From: Allolobophora icterica
Taxonomy: Eukaryota; Annelida; Clitellata; Crassiclitellata; Lumbricidae
DNA length: 64,000 nt
Direction: 5' to 3'
Assembly: GCA_963556255.1 (NCBI GenBank)
Contig: OY744611.1
Coordinates: 36,128,485 to 36,192,484 of the forward strand
Part shown: in pieces, positions 46,401-56,089 of the stretch
Layout: each line of letters opens with the position of its first letter
How positions within the stretch are numbered: position 1 is the first letter of the stretch
Notes under the pieces: model-generated
Told to the model about the DNA's origin: nothing
Databases searched by the model: none
The model's input: only the letters and a program-made list of their open reading frames with translations
Made by a program: the position numbers and the translations under genes

Positions 46401-49400
46401 GGATGCATTAACACTTAAACGACGAGAAGAATTTTTTCACCTAAGCTCAGATGACAAGTAATTTTATCGTAAAATGCTCTTTAAAGTAACCAGTTTTGAA
46501 CTTGTGTTATTTCAGTCAGTTCTTGACCTACAGACGTGAAGGTCAAGACTTACTGAGAGATCATAAGTTCAAAATTGAAAAGTGGATGGTCCTCTTGAAG
46601 ATGGGTGAAGTTTCCTGGATCAAATCCTCTTTCTGTCAATAGACTGGACTGAACCGTTTTGAAAGGACAAAAATTGGAACCTGCCTGAGGGTAGAGAACC
46701 GAAGAAAAAGAAGAAGATACTGACTGACACACTGCAACCGTGGACAATAACAAATTTCAGGCACACTGGATAACACATTTTCAGATTTTTAAAACCGTCT
46801 TTGCACCGTCTTCACTATACCTATTCTTAGTGTTATGTATACTCATATGCAACGTCGTCGTTTATTGGTTGTTGTTTCAGTAGCAAACTATTTGTTATTT
46901 TTGTACAGTACATATGACCCTGCCTCGGCAGTAGTCAGCGTAGGCTATATCTTAACTACGCCCTTCAACGCAAGTCGGCATATACCAACTCGATGCAAAA
47001 AGTATTTTATAGTCGTCTTTAACTTCATAGCCCGTCTGCTGGATACCTCACATAACAAACACAACCGACAGTAAAATCCAGTTTGACCGATATACACATT
47101 TATGAGTCGAATAGTTCTGTCTGTACTTACCCAAAGCCTTCACAGCGAAATTATATCACGCTCGATAGAGAGCCATAATACTATATATATAGCGCATCAC
47201 TCGAGTCTGAAGTAATTTGACCTATGGGGTGCCATGTGAACAATAATAACTTGCTCAGAAGTTATAGGATGTTAAGCTAGAGACCTGTTTTGGTAAGTAA
47301 GATGCAGTGTGTACACCATTTTATATTCGTGGTCTGGTTTGCATTTTGTTTGAGATTGATGTAGGCGAGTTTATTTAGCAAATGACCCTTTAGACAGATT
47401 TACGATTTATTTGTCTATTGTTTATTTCAGTCACACCACATTGTATGCGAATGGCTGCCGGTTGGGTGTGAAGTCTGCAAGAAGGAGTTTTCTCGTAGAG
47501 AGGTGATTTATTAACAATTAATTAATCATCCAGTTAATTGCTTTATGAGCATCTGTTTGCTTAAATGTTGGATCCTGAAGGTTAAAAAGTGGGACTAGGC
47601 AAACAAGGCTGTCCTACTTTGTTCGCCAGTTTTTCTGGGATTTATTAAGCATTGAAGTTTAGTCTTTTGGGTGACAGTTTTTTGGAGATATGGTGCTCTG
47701 TGGATGGTCATCTATTCAGATGCTAACCATTGCTTTCAATTTCACTGTTTACACCCCTATATGCAAGCAACACCAGCAGTGTGCCTAAAACATGCCCTCA
47801 GTGCGAGTCAACATATCTAATCAGAAGTACTCCCAGCCCTGGATCTTTGGGCTGAACATCATCATTAAAATACACATAGTGAGACACCTGCTTAGGTACA
47901 TACGTACACAGATGTAATGGCCTTGAACACAATACTGCAGAGTCGTAACTGCCTTAATTACCCAACAACAGTAACCCCTCGACAGTTATTGTCACAAGGT
48001 TGGATTCTGGTTAATGCTTTTAAGGTGCCCTATATATCCCTCGATGTTGTATCCTGTTTCAGTCGTTATTTACTAGTCTTTTGGTATCTGTCTCAATGTT
48101 ATATCCTGTTTCAGCCGTTTATGAAATATAGGTCCTTGAAATGTTTTGCTGAGACAAAATTCTGTGTCGCAGTCAGTTTATGTACTCTGGCCAAGCTTAG
48201 CATAGTTCAAACAGAAAAAGACTTACCTTAAAAGGCTATAATTCCTCAGTATATGTTATTCTTATTAAACTTAGTATTATTACTACATTAATTATTATTT
48301 ATTGTTACACTGTCATTAATTAGGATGCGAATTATCTGTTTTCAATGTCGATCCGATATCGTTGCACTGGAAAATCCCAGAATCGTTCTACTGCTATTTT
48401 GAGGAGCACAGAGACGCAATTGAATAGATGCTGGCACAGACATGCAACTGAGTAGATTGACAAGTCCTTATTCCGGGACAAAGTTGTAAAGTTAATTGTT
48501 GTTTCTGTTTTAGTTTGATGGGCACAGATGCAGCAGCAGAGGAGGAGGATCAAGCGACGAAACCAGTTGTCCCTATGGCTGTGGATCGAAGGTATTTCTG
48601 CAGTCATTGTTTTAAATCTCAATGGGAGCTTTGCTGCTTTGGCTTTAAAAATCTGCAGATTTCTAAAGCCAAAGCAGAGATTATTTTCTGCTTGATGTTA
48701 AATCTGCAGGAGATAAATGTCTTCTTAATCTTAAATCTGCAGGAGATTATATATGATCTTAATATTAAATCTACAGGAGATAATTGTAAATATTAAATCT
48801 GAAGGAAATAATTGACTTCGTAATATTAAACCTGAGGAGATTTTGTCTTCTTGGCCTGAAACCTGCAAGAGATTTTTTTCTGCTCTGGCTTAAAATGAAC
48901 CTGCAGAAAAGAATTTTCTTCTATGCAGATAAACTCTCCTAGGCAGAATTTTGTAGCTTGGGTTGAATCTGCAGTTTAAAAGCTGCATGTGTATTGTCAT
49001 TGCAGAGAATATCTTGTACATTTTATCTCTTCATATGAGAATAATGCTTGTGTCAGTCTGTCTAAAACCAAGGCCAAATGTATTTCTATTCAGGTTTTAA
49101 TTGAAACCAAACCAGGTAGTCTTATATATGTTTGGTTTACTGTGGTTTACAAATAGGTCACTGAGGCTGTCATGAGTAATTGATCCATTTGTGAAATCCA
49201 ATAGATTCAAGCACTTGCTCACACATGCCACCAACAGATGTTAAACATTAAAGTAAGGCTCTCATATAATTGGGGCAATGTAGGGGAGGCGCTCATTTTC
49301 TGCTTTTGGCCACTGAATGAATCACAAAGATCCTAGACATGGTAACAGTGTTATGGAGGACTGACTACCTGTTTACTCCCTAGCTTACATGTAACAGAGG

Positions 49401-50048
49401 CACCTGTTACTCTTGCCCAGGCACTGCTCTTGATCAGCAGACACTTTGGCTCTTTTTCTGCCTAGCAGCGAGACTGGGTTGGGCTATCGGGCATTCTCAG
49501 CGGCTGACAGGTTTTGACCTGATTTCCAGGTCAACCAGTATGCTCAATATACTTTAGCATGGGGCCCTCTGCTTACAGGGGGCCCTCCTGCTGGAGTCAG
49601 AATACTGCAGGACAAGCACAGAATTTATTACACCAAATAATTATTTGTTCTCAAGAAAGAGCTTAATTTTATTAGTTTCAGGGTAAGCAAGAATTTGCAC
49701 TAAGCAAATTTCAAATTTGAAACGATAGCCATGAACCAACCAACTGCTATGTACACGAATTTTTTTGGCTCAACTTCTTACAGTCAATATATAATTTATG
49801 CTAGCGTCACTTTTGTTTCTATTCCGATGCAATTTGTTTCCTGGCATACATATAGCTCAGCAAGCTCACCTTCCAAGGTAATTGTAATGTCCAAACTTCT
49901 AAGGCGCCACTTGAAGGCCAAGCACAGGCACCAGCCTATTCACACGGGTTACATCAAATCAGAAAGGGTTTCCAGAGAGCTGTCCAAAGGAGGTCCGAGT
50001 CCGGTTTCCAGCGGACCAGATCAAGAAAGGAGGCAGAGCAGCTTTTAA
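43285..50048 (+). CDS. TRAF-like RING/TRAF-zinc-finger protein, six exons (C-terminal end uncertain)
   Basis: Predicted cytoplasmic signalling adaptor and possible E3 ubiquitin ligase of the TRAF family. Exons 43285-43457, 44498-44582, 46102-46200, 47431-47502, 48514-48591 and 49878-50048 join in compatible phases (2,0,0,0,0) and give about 225 residues. RING C3HC4 ligands: C29, C32, C44, H46, C49, C52, C67, C70. The FPDNA-x-RRE sequence at residues 88-96 is typical of TRAF1/2-like proteins. TRAF zinc fingers follow: C104/C109/H121/C125, C132/C135/H147/C149, and C162/C166/H180/H185. No coiled coil or MATH (TRAF-C) domain was found downstream, so the protein is either truncated or continues past this window. 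Exon 6 runs into LINE-derived sequence. Four exon-1 duplicates lie upstream. The RING and zinc-finger calls are strong; the function and the C-terminus are inferred. Confidence 0.85.
44498..44582 (+). CDS. TRAF-like gene exon 2: end of RING finger
   Basis: The acceptor is a T-rich tract ending TTTCAAG|G, and the donor is GATCAG|GTTTAG. The first base completes an Arg codon with exon 1. The translation contains VNCQQCELED, which supplies the last two RING cysteines (C67, C70). The 85 bases restore phase 0, matching the start of exon 3. This match of ligand spacing and phase supports joining it to exon 1. Confidence 0.85.
44701..44765. repeat. 17-bp inverted repeat in intron 2 of the TRAF-like gene
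   Basis: ACACTTTAACGATGAGC (44701-44717) and its reverse complement with one mismatch (44749-44765), loop 31 bases. Could be a tiny MITE or a structured intronic element. Confidence 0.7.
46102..46200 (+). CDS. TRAF-like gene exon 3: linker and first TRAF zinc-finger cysteines
   Basis: The acceptor is TTGTTTCCAG and the donor is TACGAG|GTGAAG. The 33 codons in phase 0 read IFPDNAIRREM, then VHCSYGDCTWSGTFKDYE. The FPDNA-x-RRE stretch and the C-x4-C-x-W-x-G pattern are hallmarks of the region just after the RING in TRAF2-like proteins. This is the strongest family-specific signal in the gene. Confidence 0.88.
47431..47502 (+). CDS. TRAF-like gene exon 4: TRAF zinc finger
   Basis: The acceptor is TTTATTTCAG and the donor is AGAGAG|GTGATT. 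The 24 codons in phase 0 begin SHHIVCEWLPVGCEVC and end EFSRRE. The His and Cys at its start complete the finger begun in exon 3 (C-x4-C-x11-H-x3-C). The CEVC pair opens the next finger. Confidence 0.85.
48514..48591 (+). CDS. TRAF-like gene exon 5: TRAF zinc finger
   Basis: The acceptor is TGTTTCTGTTTTAG and the donor is TCGAAG|GTATTT. The 26 codons in phase 0 begin FDGHRC, which supplies H147 and C149 to close the previous finger. A Gly/Ser-rich stretch follows, then CPYGCGSK, a typical TRAF zinc-finger opening. The H-x-C spacing is shorter than usual for the family. Confidence 0.82.
48634..48677. repeat. 44-bp near-perfect palindrome centred on CTGCAG
   Basis: CTGCTTTGGCTTTA...TAAAGCCAAAGCAG with only one mismatched pair across 44 bases and no loop. 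Lies in the intron after exon 5. Confidence 0.9.
48650..48920. repeat. Degenerate tandem repeat AAATCTGCAGGAGAT
   Basis: The core TTAAATCTGCAGGAGAT recurs about seven times with a spacing near 30-45 bases and growing divergence to the right. Intronic. Confidence 0.8.
49878..50048 (+). CDS. TRAF-like gene candidate exon 6
   Basis: The acceptor CACCTTCCAAG precedes phase-0 codons reading VIVMSKLLRRHLKAKH, which fits the second half of a TRAF zinc finger and gives H180 and H185 after the CPYGC of exon 5. The frame stays open to a TAA at 50046-50048. However, sequence from about 49955 resembles the antisense of a LINE 3' coding end. The true exon may therefore stop at a weak GT near 49947 or 49969 and continue elsewhere. 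No clear poly(A) signal follows the stop. Confidence 0.55.
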   Translation, partial: VIVMSKLLRRHLKAKHRHQPIHTGYIKSERVSRELSKGGPSPVSSGPDQERRQSSF

Positions 50049-50440
50049 AACGGGTGTTGTTTATGGCGAAAAGAATTGAAAGGCAGAGGATCAGGTGAAT
50101 CAGGGTATGAGTACTTGAAAAGATGAGACTAAAGTTTTGAGTGGATAACCCAGGGGTGATAGATAGAGGAACATGAGGAGGAGGATGGAGGACGAGTTGC
50201 AATGATGAGGAAATGAGAATCTGTGGAATTCAGAGGAGGATCGTTCCAGAAGTGTGGTGCTGTGTTGGATATGGCTCGATTGGGGAACTTGAGATGAGTA
50301 GTGACGGGGGGTTGAGAAAGACTGAGATAGGAGGATGATCAGGTGGAACGGGTTGCCTGGATCGTGAAGAGATCACGGCAGTACTTCGGCTGAGAATATT
50401 GTAGAGAGTTGTAGGTTAGTGATAGGACAATGATGAGCCT
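49955..50440 (-). pseudogene. Probable LINE C-terminal region
   Basis: The minus-strand translation reads RAISNTAPHFWNDPPLNS, then FKSCSASFLDLVRW further on. AP-x-FWN-x-PP matches the APxLWNSLP signature of LINE ORF2 ends. Overlaps the end of candidate TRAF exon 6. Confidence 0.5.
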
Positions 50441-51379
50441 GACAAGATTTTAGAATTTTCCGTCAGGCTGGCTATGACATACATCTATAGAGATTTACAG
50501 TCTGACACATTCCCTGACGAAATGGTTCAACTTACTGATTTTGAAAAAGAAAGAGGTTGTGCCACATCTGCCGCTTTAGCTGTGCTACTGTACACCGAGA
50601 ACCTTCTGGAAATATTCTCTGTTTCTGTCACTCTGCAATCTGCATATGTTGTCACTGATGACCTCCAACTGGTCAAGTGAATGCTGTTTAAGTAAGATGG
50701 GACTTGTTTTAAAAAAACGAGAACTTCTATGACCCACAAACGTCGAACTACGTTGGGACTTCTTTTTATTGAGATTGATGTGCTTAACTTGATTTCATCT
50801 GATGACATTATTGCACAGTTTGCGGCTACTAAAAGTCGTAAATGTTTCTGAGCTGTTAAAAATATGGAGAGCAGATTCAAATTTTTATTATAATTTTACG
50901 CCGTGTGTTGTCAATATACTACAACAACATTCAAAACCACCTTAGATAGTCCCAAAAGCAAAAACGTTAAAGTTGTGTTATATGCATTGACTACTAATTT
51001 GTGCGGCGTGGCGCACAGCATGACCCATATTTACTACAACTTTATTGGCATGCCTTTACGACATCCCCATCATTCGTTTCTCAGTATGACAAGGGCCCCC
51101 TGTGTGTAATTAGCATGGAGCCCCCTACCCCCGAAAGGTTAATCCGGCCCTGGCTACTGATCTAGACCTTTGGAATTCACTGCCCTCTTCTGCGTACACA
51201 TTCTGTTTGATTTTTAATATCATTTAGGTCCTAAATTTAGACTAATCTTTTTAAACCTGAAGTTTCATCACCTAAGTAGAAAATGTTTCAAGAAACATTC
51301 TCAATTGAAATAGCTATGCTTCAATACCTTTGTGAGAAGTTCCTGAACTGTTTTCTCTGAGCGACATGTTCACTGGACC
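50441..51379. other. Intergenic, nothing firmly recognised
   Basis: Holds a 68-codon + frame (50474-50680) and an overlapping 117-codon minus frame (50527-50880), neither with known motifs. 51120-51155 (AGCCCCCTA...GGTTAATCCGGCCCTG) looks like a hAT right end without an identifiable left end. Confidence 0.45.
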
Positions 51380-51653
51380 CAGGCCCGGTAAAAGACATTT
51401 GGCGGCCCTAGGCAAAAACTTATGATTAAAACTTAACGGTGAACCCTACCTTAATAGAACATAATTTATTACATGAACACTATAATACTTCCATCTAGCG
51501 AATAATAATTAAAAAATAATCCAACGTTGTTTCATTTATGAATTTCCATAAATTTTTTTTAGGTTTATTTCCCAAAAATGAAAAATTGGCGGCCCCTGAA
51601 AATCGGCGGCCCTAGGCGGCTGCCTAGTTTGCCTAACGGACGAACCGGGCCTG
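51380..51653. mobile_element. hAT-type MITE (274 bp)
   Basis: Ends CAGGCCCGGTAAAAG and, inward, CAGGCCCGGTTCGTCC. The flanks ACTGGACC (51372-51379) and ATTGGACC (51654-51661) match at 7 of 8. GGCGGCCCTAGGC occurs in both subterminal parts. Confidence 0.88.
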
Positions 51654-52800
51654 ATTGGACCCATATACTTAGTACCCATGGTGACCGAATTCTGCTGATT
51701 GCCGATTATTTACATCTAGTAAGAACAATCAAGATCACGTCCTTTGGCCTCTTTTACCACCAGTCCATAGAACTGTATATTCATTGTGTCCCCAGAATCA
51801 CCAGTACTGTCTTCCAGTTAAAGACAATAGAGATTTTATTTCCCGAACACTATTCTCAACAGTATCTACTTCTCAAAACTCTGTCTAACTTTGTTCCGTG
51901 CTGCAGTTTGTCAGCATGTGTTTGAGTCCATAGCAGGCCACCAGTTGGCCCAGTGTATGCCAGATATGGATGGGCCCAAGGAACATGGCTGTTTGGGTTG
52001 ACATACATACATTATTATTATTATTACATACATGCATTATTATTATTATTATATTCGTTTATTACATAATAAGACTGACACACCACATCTTTGTACAGAC
52101 TGGTTCAATAAGGGGATTTAAAGACTAAGAATATTCTAAACATTAGTAGAATTGTCCGGGATGTTAGGCTGGCACATTCGTCATTTCTAACAGGAAATGC
52201 ATGTTCGTCATTTCAAGCTCACATACAGACATAAATGCATACATACATACTAACATTTGCATGCATACTTACATACTTATATGCATGCATACATACATGC
52301 ATACATACATGCATGCAAGCATACCTACATACATACATACATACATAGATGCCTTGCTTGCATGCCTTGCTTACTTACTACAACCTGTATTCTGGTTTTC
52401 CTAACATAAGTCTTCAACCCTAGCTTCGGCAGCGAATTACAGGTTTTGAGTAGGGTGGTTTCATTTGAAGTGACCAATGACCATCCATTGATGTGCCTTT
52501 GCTGTATGATAACGGCAGCCTAGAAGTCGTGATAAGATCATTAGATAAGCTGTAGCTGCTGCTGCTGATGAGTTGCAAACCCAAAGTACTTGAAAGTTGG
52601 AAGGGAATGTGCAGGGTGAGAAGATGCTGCACTGCTCTCAATGACAACAACTGTGGGGTAATTTGTTTAAGCTGTTAGGGTCAGAGCCTTGATCTGGGTT
52701 TGAAGAGCCAGATCCAGAGGCTGGGGCTATGGGTGAATGCCAGGGTCTTGGTCCAGGAGACACGACCAAGGTCTATGAGCGAAGGCAGGAGCCAATGGAT
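51654..52800. other. Intergenic with (ATT)n and (CATA)n microsatellites
   Basis: TTATTATTATTA runs at 52012-52050 and an imperfect CATACATG array at 52230-52350. The remainder shows no recognisable gene. Confidence 0.55.
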
Positions 52801-53253
52801 AGGGGGCCATCCATATGGTACGTACACAAAAATCATATTTTCATACCTCCCCCCCCCGTTGCACCTCATACATTTTGTATACATACAACTAAGCTTCTCG
52901 AACAAAACAAAATTAACAAAAGTTAATGAGCTAAAATCATCTATAAGACATTTATTTTACCATAGGTTACTATTTATTTTTTTCAAACATCCTATTTGCT
53001 AGCTAAAATTTGTTAACTGTTGTGAAGAAATAAAATACTAACAACACTAACACATTTAAGAAAATGTGAATACTACATCAAATTGATAAAGCAGGATATA
53101 TAGGAATATAGTCAGTAGACTTCATAGCCAGAAATTTATTTTGCATACGTACACATTTTGTCGAGACCCCTCTCCGTACACACCCGTACGCAAAATCGCC
53201 TAAATCCGATCACCCCCGCCCCATTGCGTGCGTAATATATGGATGGCCCCTGG
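52801..53253. mobile_element. MITE with GGGGCCATCCATATAT ends
   Basis: Ends GGGGGCCATCCATATGGTA and, inward, AGGGGCCATCCATATATTAC. Same family as 8409-9078 (shared interior ATCTATAAGACATTTATTTTACC split as two shorter matches) but without the SINE. Target duplication not clear. Confidence 0.8.
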
Positions 53254-53469
53254 GGCCTGTCTAGGACCTTTCTGAGCCAGAAATTGTGTAAACCTGTCTG
53301 CTGATGTTGAGCTGTGGACAAAAATCTGTGCTGCTGCAGAAGCCAGAACACTGACTAGTTTGTCTGCCTGTACTTGTGTTTGGCCTTCCCTGTAGGCGTG
53401 TTTCTGTGGCTGTATTTGTATGATTTCGTCAGTTAAAGGCTAACATTTGGGTAAAGTGCTGGCAATTTA

Positions 53470-53611
53470 CTAGAGAGAAAGAGAGACAGACAGATGCAGA
53501 GAGACAGATAAAGACAGAGAGAGAGAGAGACAGGGGCAGGTGTATGACACAGAGATAAAGAAATAGACATACAAAAGACACAGATACAAGGACGGAGAGA
53601 CAAAAGTAGAT

Positions 53612-53694
<83 letters not shown>

Positions 53695-53860
53695 ATATAT
53701 ATATATATGTATGTGTATATATATATATATATATAGAGAGAGAGATATATATATATATATGTATATATATGAGAGAGAGATGAGAAAAGAGGGAGAGAGA
53801 GAGAAGAGAGAGAGAAAGAGAGGTAGAGACAGAGATGGATGGATGAAGAAAAGCCTGGGA
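53470..53860. repeat. (GA)n and (TA)n compound microsatellite
   Basis: GA-rich from 53470, a pure (AG)n run at 53616-53690, then alternating (AT)n and (AG)n to 53860. The 218-codon minus frame across it is a translation artefact. Confidence 0.95.
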
Positions 53861-54950
53861 GAATGGGAGACCTTGGTGACTATGATAATTGCGTGATATC
53901 TTGTTTGGGGACGTTTTGAAGGCAACATGTGGCCCTTTTTCTGGGCCTTTATGTTGATAGTGTTAATGTTCACTGTTTTATCTAATGAAGGGCGCATTAT
54001 CAGTTGATTTAACTCTCTTGGCCCTAGCCTCTTGAACCCACGGCGCACTACATTCTGTAACTCTGTGTGTACAACCAATCCCTGGTGGTTAATGTCACAT
54101 GCTGTACCAGGGTCACACAAAGACACATTCCCAGGTATTCATACCACATTTCTAGGACAAACTATGTCATATTACCAGGTTAATGCTGTAGGTCATGCAA
54201 CATTACATTCCGATGTAATGTTTTCACATGTTTAGGTCCTGCGATGTTACTTTACCAGGTTTTGATGTTGTCACATTCCTAGGTCACACAACATCACGTT
54301 CACAGGTAATGTTGCTACATTAGGGGGGCAAATAACTTCACATTCTGTCCTGTGCAGATAGACCTCTTATAGTCGCTACATTCGTCCTATGTCTCAGAAT
54401 TCATCCTATCCTTTCCTTGGATACCTTCCTCAGATCCTCTCTCGACTGGAAATCGTCTCTGGCGTACAGGTATCCTGCTGCTTCCCATCGCAAACGAGGT
54501 TCCTGATATCCTATCCAGCTGTCTTACCTCACCTGTCTATGTTTCTCTTTTCCTGACACTGTATAAACAGCTATTTTTAATAGTACTTTCATTTATCCTT
54601 GGTGGTGTCTACTCCATTCTCACGCTCCCTGTGGCTAACCTTACCAGGGCTGTAGAGGATCTACACTCGGTACCCTTGATTCTGATGTGTTTATGCTTTC
54701 TAGAAGTAGTTCAGCAAATACTGTTTTAGCCATCTCTGTATGCATTCAATACTGTCCGGATCTTCTGTGCATATCTGTCAGCGCATATGTAGCTGTGTAT
54801 ATTTGTTTCTAGGCATCTACTATGGTGCCCGATGTTCGAAGTTTTCATTCGTAACGTTTCTGTCCTTAATCACTCCTCCTTACTTCTTCACTTTAGTAAT
54901 GCCCAATTTCTCTCATGCGCTAAAGCACTGCTTTTAACCCATCCTTATAA
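53861..54950. other. Intergenic with a recurring TCACATT-x-x-CAGGT phrase
   Basis: At 54090-54330 phrases such as CACATTCC.AGGT and TTACCAGGTT recur about every 30-40 bases (at least seven), a very degenerate tandem repeat. Nothing else recognised. Confidence 0.5.
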
Positions 54951-55345
54951 CAGCAATAATAATAATAATAATAATAATAACAATAATAATAATAATAATG
55001 ATAATAATATTGCTAGCAATAGTATTAATAGTAGTATTAATAATAATATTGCTAGAAGTGGTAGTAATAATAATAATGCTTTGTAATTATTTAGTAAATA
55101 GTACTAGTAGTTAGACTTAAAGGAAGACTAGCAATTCCAGAAAAACTAATATTCAGAATTTCTTTAGTCATGGGGTATCTTATGTACCTCAGGTGAAGAT
55201 TAGTAGTAGTAATTACAATGATGTTAATAAGAATGATGGTAATAACAATATTTTAGTAATGTTAGAAATAAAAGTAAGTGTACTAGTAGATGAGGTAGCA
55301 ATAATAATAATAATAATTATAATAATAATAGGTAATATAATTGGG
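54951..55345. repeat. Imperfect (AAT)n tracts
   Basis: AAT/AGT trinucleotide-rich zones at 54951-55085 and 55195-55340. Confidence 0.9.
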
Positions 55346-56085
55346 TTAAGATACTTAAAATAAGTATTCAATTACAGTGACCATAACTGATTTCCCTGAC
55401 CTTGTGTAAACAATTGTTCTTGTGTGTGCATGTGATGCAGGTAAGGCAACATTTATCCAGGTTTCTTTACATGCCACTAAGTCGTCACAGGTCCACCTTA
55501 TTAAAAAACCTTTTCATGCTTGACTGCACTGCTTTTGCGGACGGTGACGTCTAACAGTCAACACGGTTGAGTAAAAACTTTTCGAACGTAGAGCACACCA
55601 TACCACAGATGCGGTTTAGATTAAAACGTTTGGCTGATTGTGGGCTACTATGAAATAGACATGGTTGTCCAAAAATCGATCCACAACATTGGGTTTTTTC
55701 TGTTGCGGGAATTTTGAGGCATCGTTTTCCAAAAGCGAATAGATTTCTTCGTATTCTGTGGTGACAGCCTGCGCTGTTTACCTATCGGTATGGAGATATG
55801 GATTATATGGGTGAAGTGTTTGTGCATGACCATCTGATATGCAATTTATGTAGGACAAACACTGTATGGCCTTGAGCATCTGTAAACATGCATACGCTTG
55901 CGTCTGAGCATTTGTACAGCGCCATTTACAAAACTCACGAAGGCACTGGAATATGGCCGTTGAGAGATAGCTGTGGATGGACTGAAATGTTGACTGCAGG
56001 ATGTGCTTTTGGAGGTATTGTCTCCTAAGCCACTAGAGGTCGTACTTCTTCAAAAGTGATTTCTGATAATTTTTTGGGTGTACAA
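55346..56085. other. Intergenic, nothing recognised
   Basis: No motif or repeat assigned. Directly precedes the foldback element. Confidence 0.5.
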
Positions 56086-56089
56086 TATG

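Noticed and set aside
50474..50680. 68-codon + frame after the TRAF-like gene, as a possible further exon
   Set aside because: No MATH or coiled-coil pattern is visible and no convincing acceptor in a compatible phase.
53470..54126. 218-codon minus-strand frame with Ser/Leu/Tyr/Ile runs
   Set aside because: Made mostly of (GA)n and (TA)n microsatellite; low-complexity artefact.
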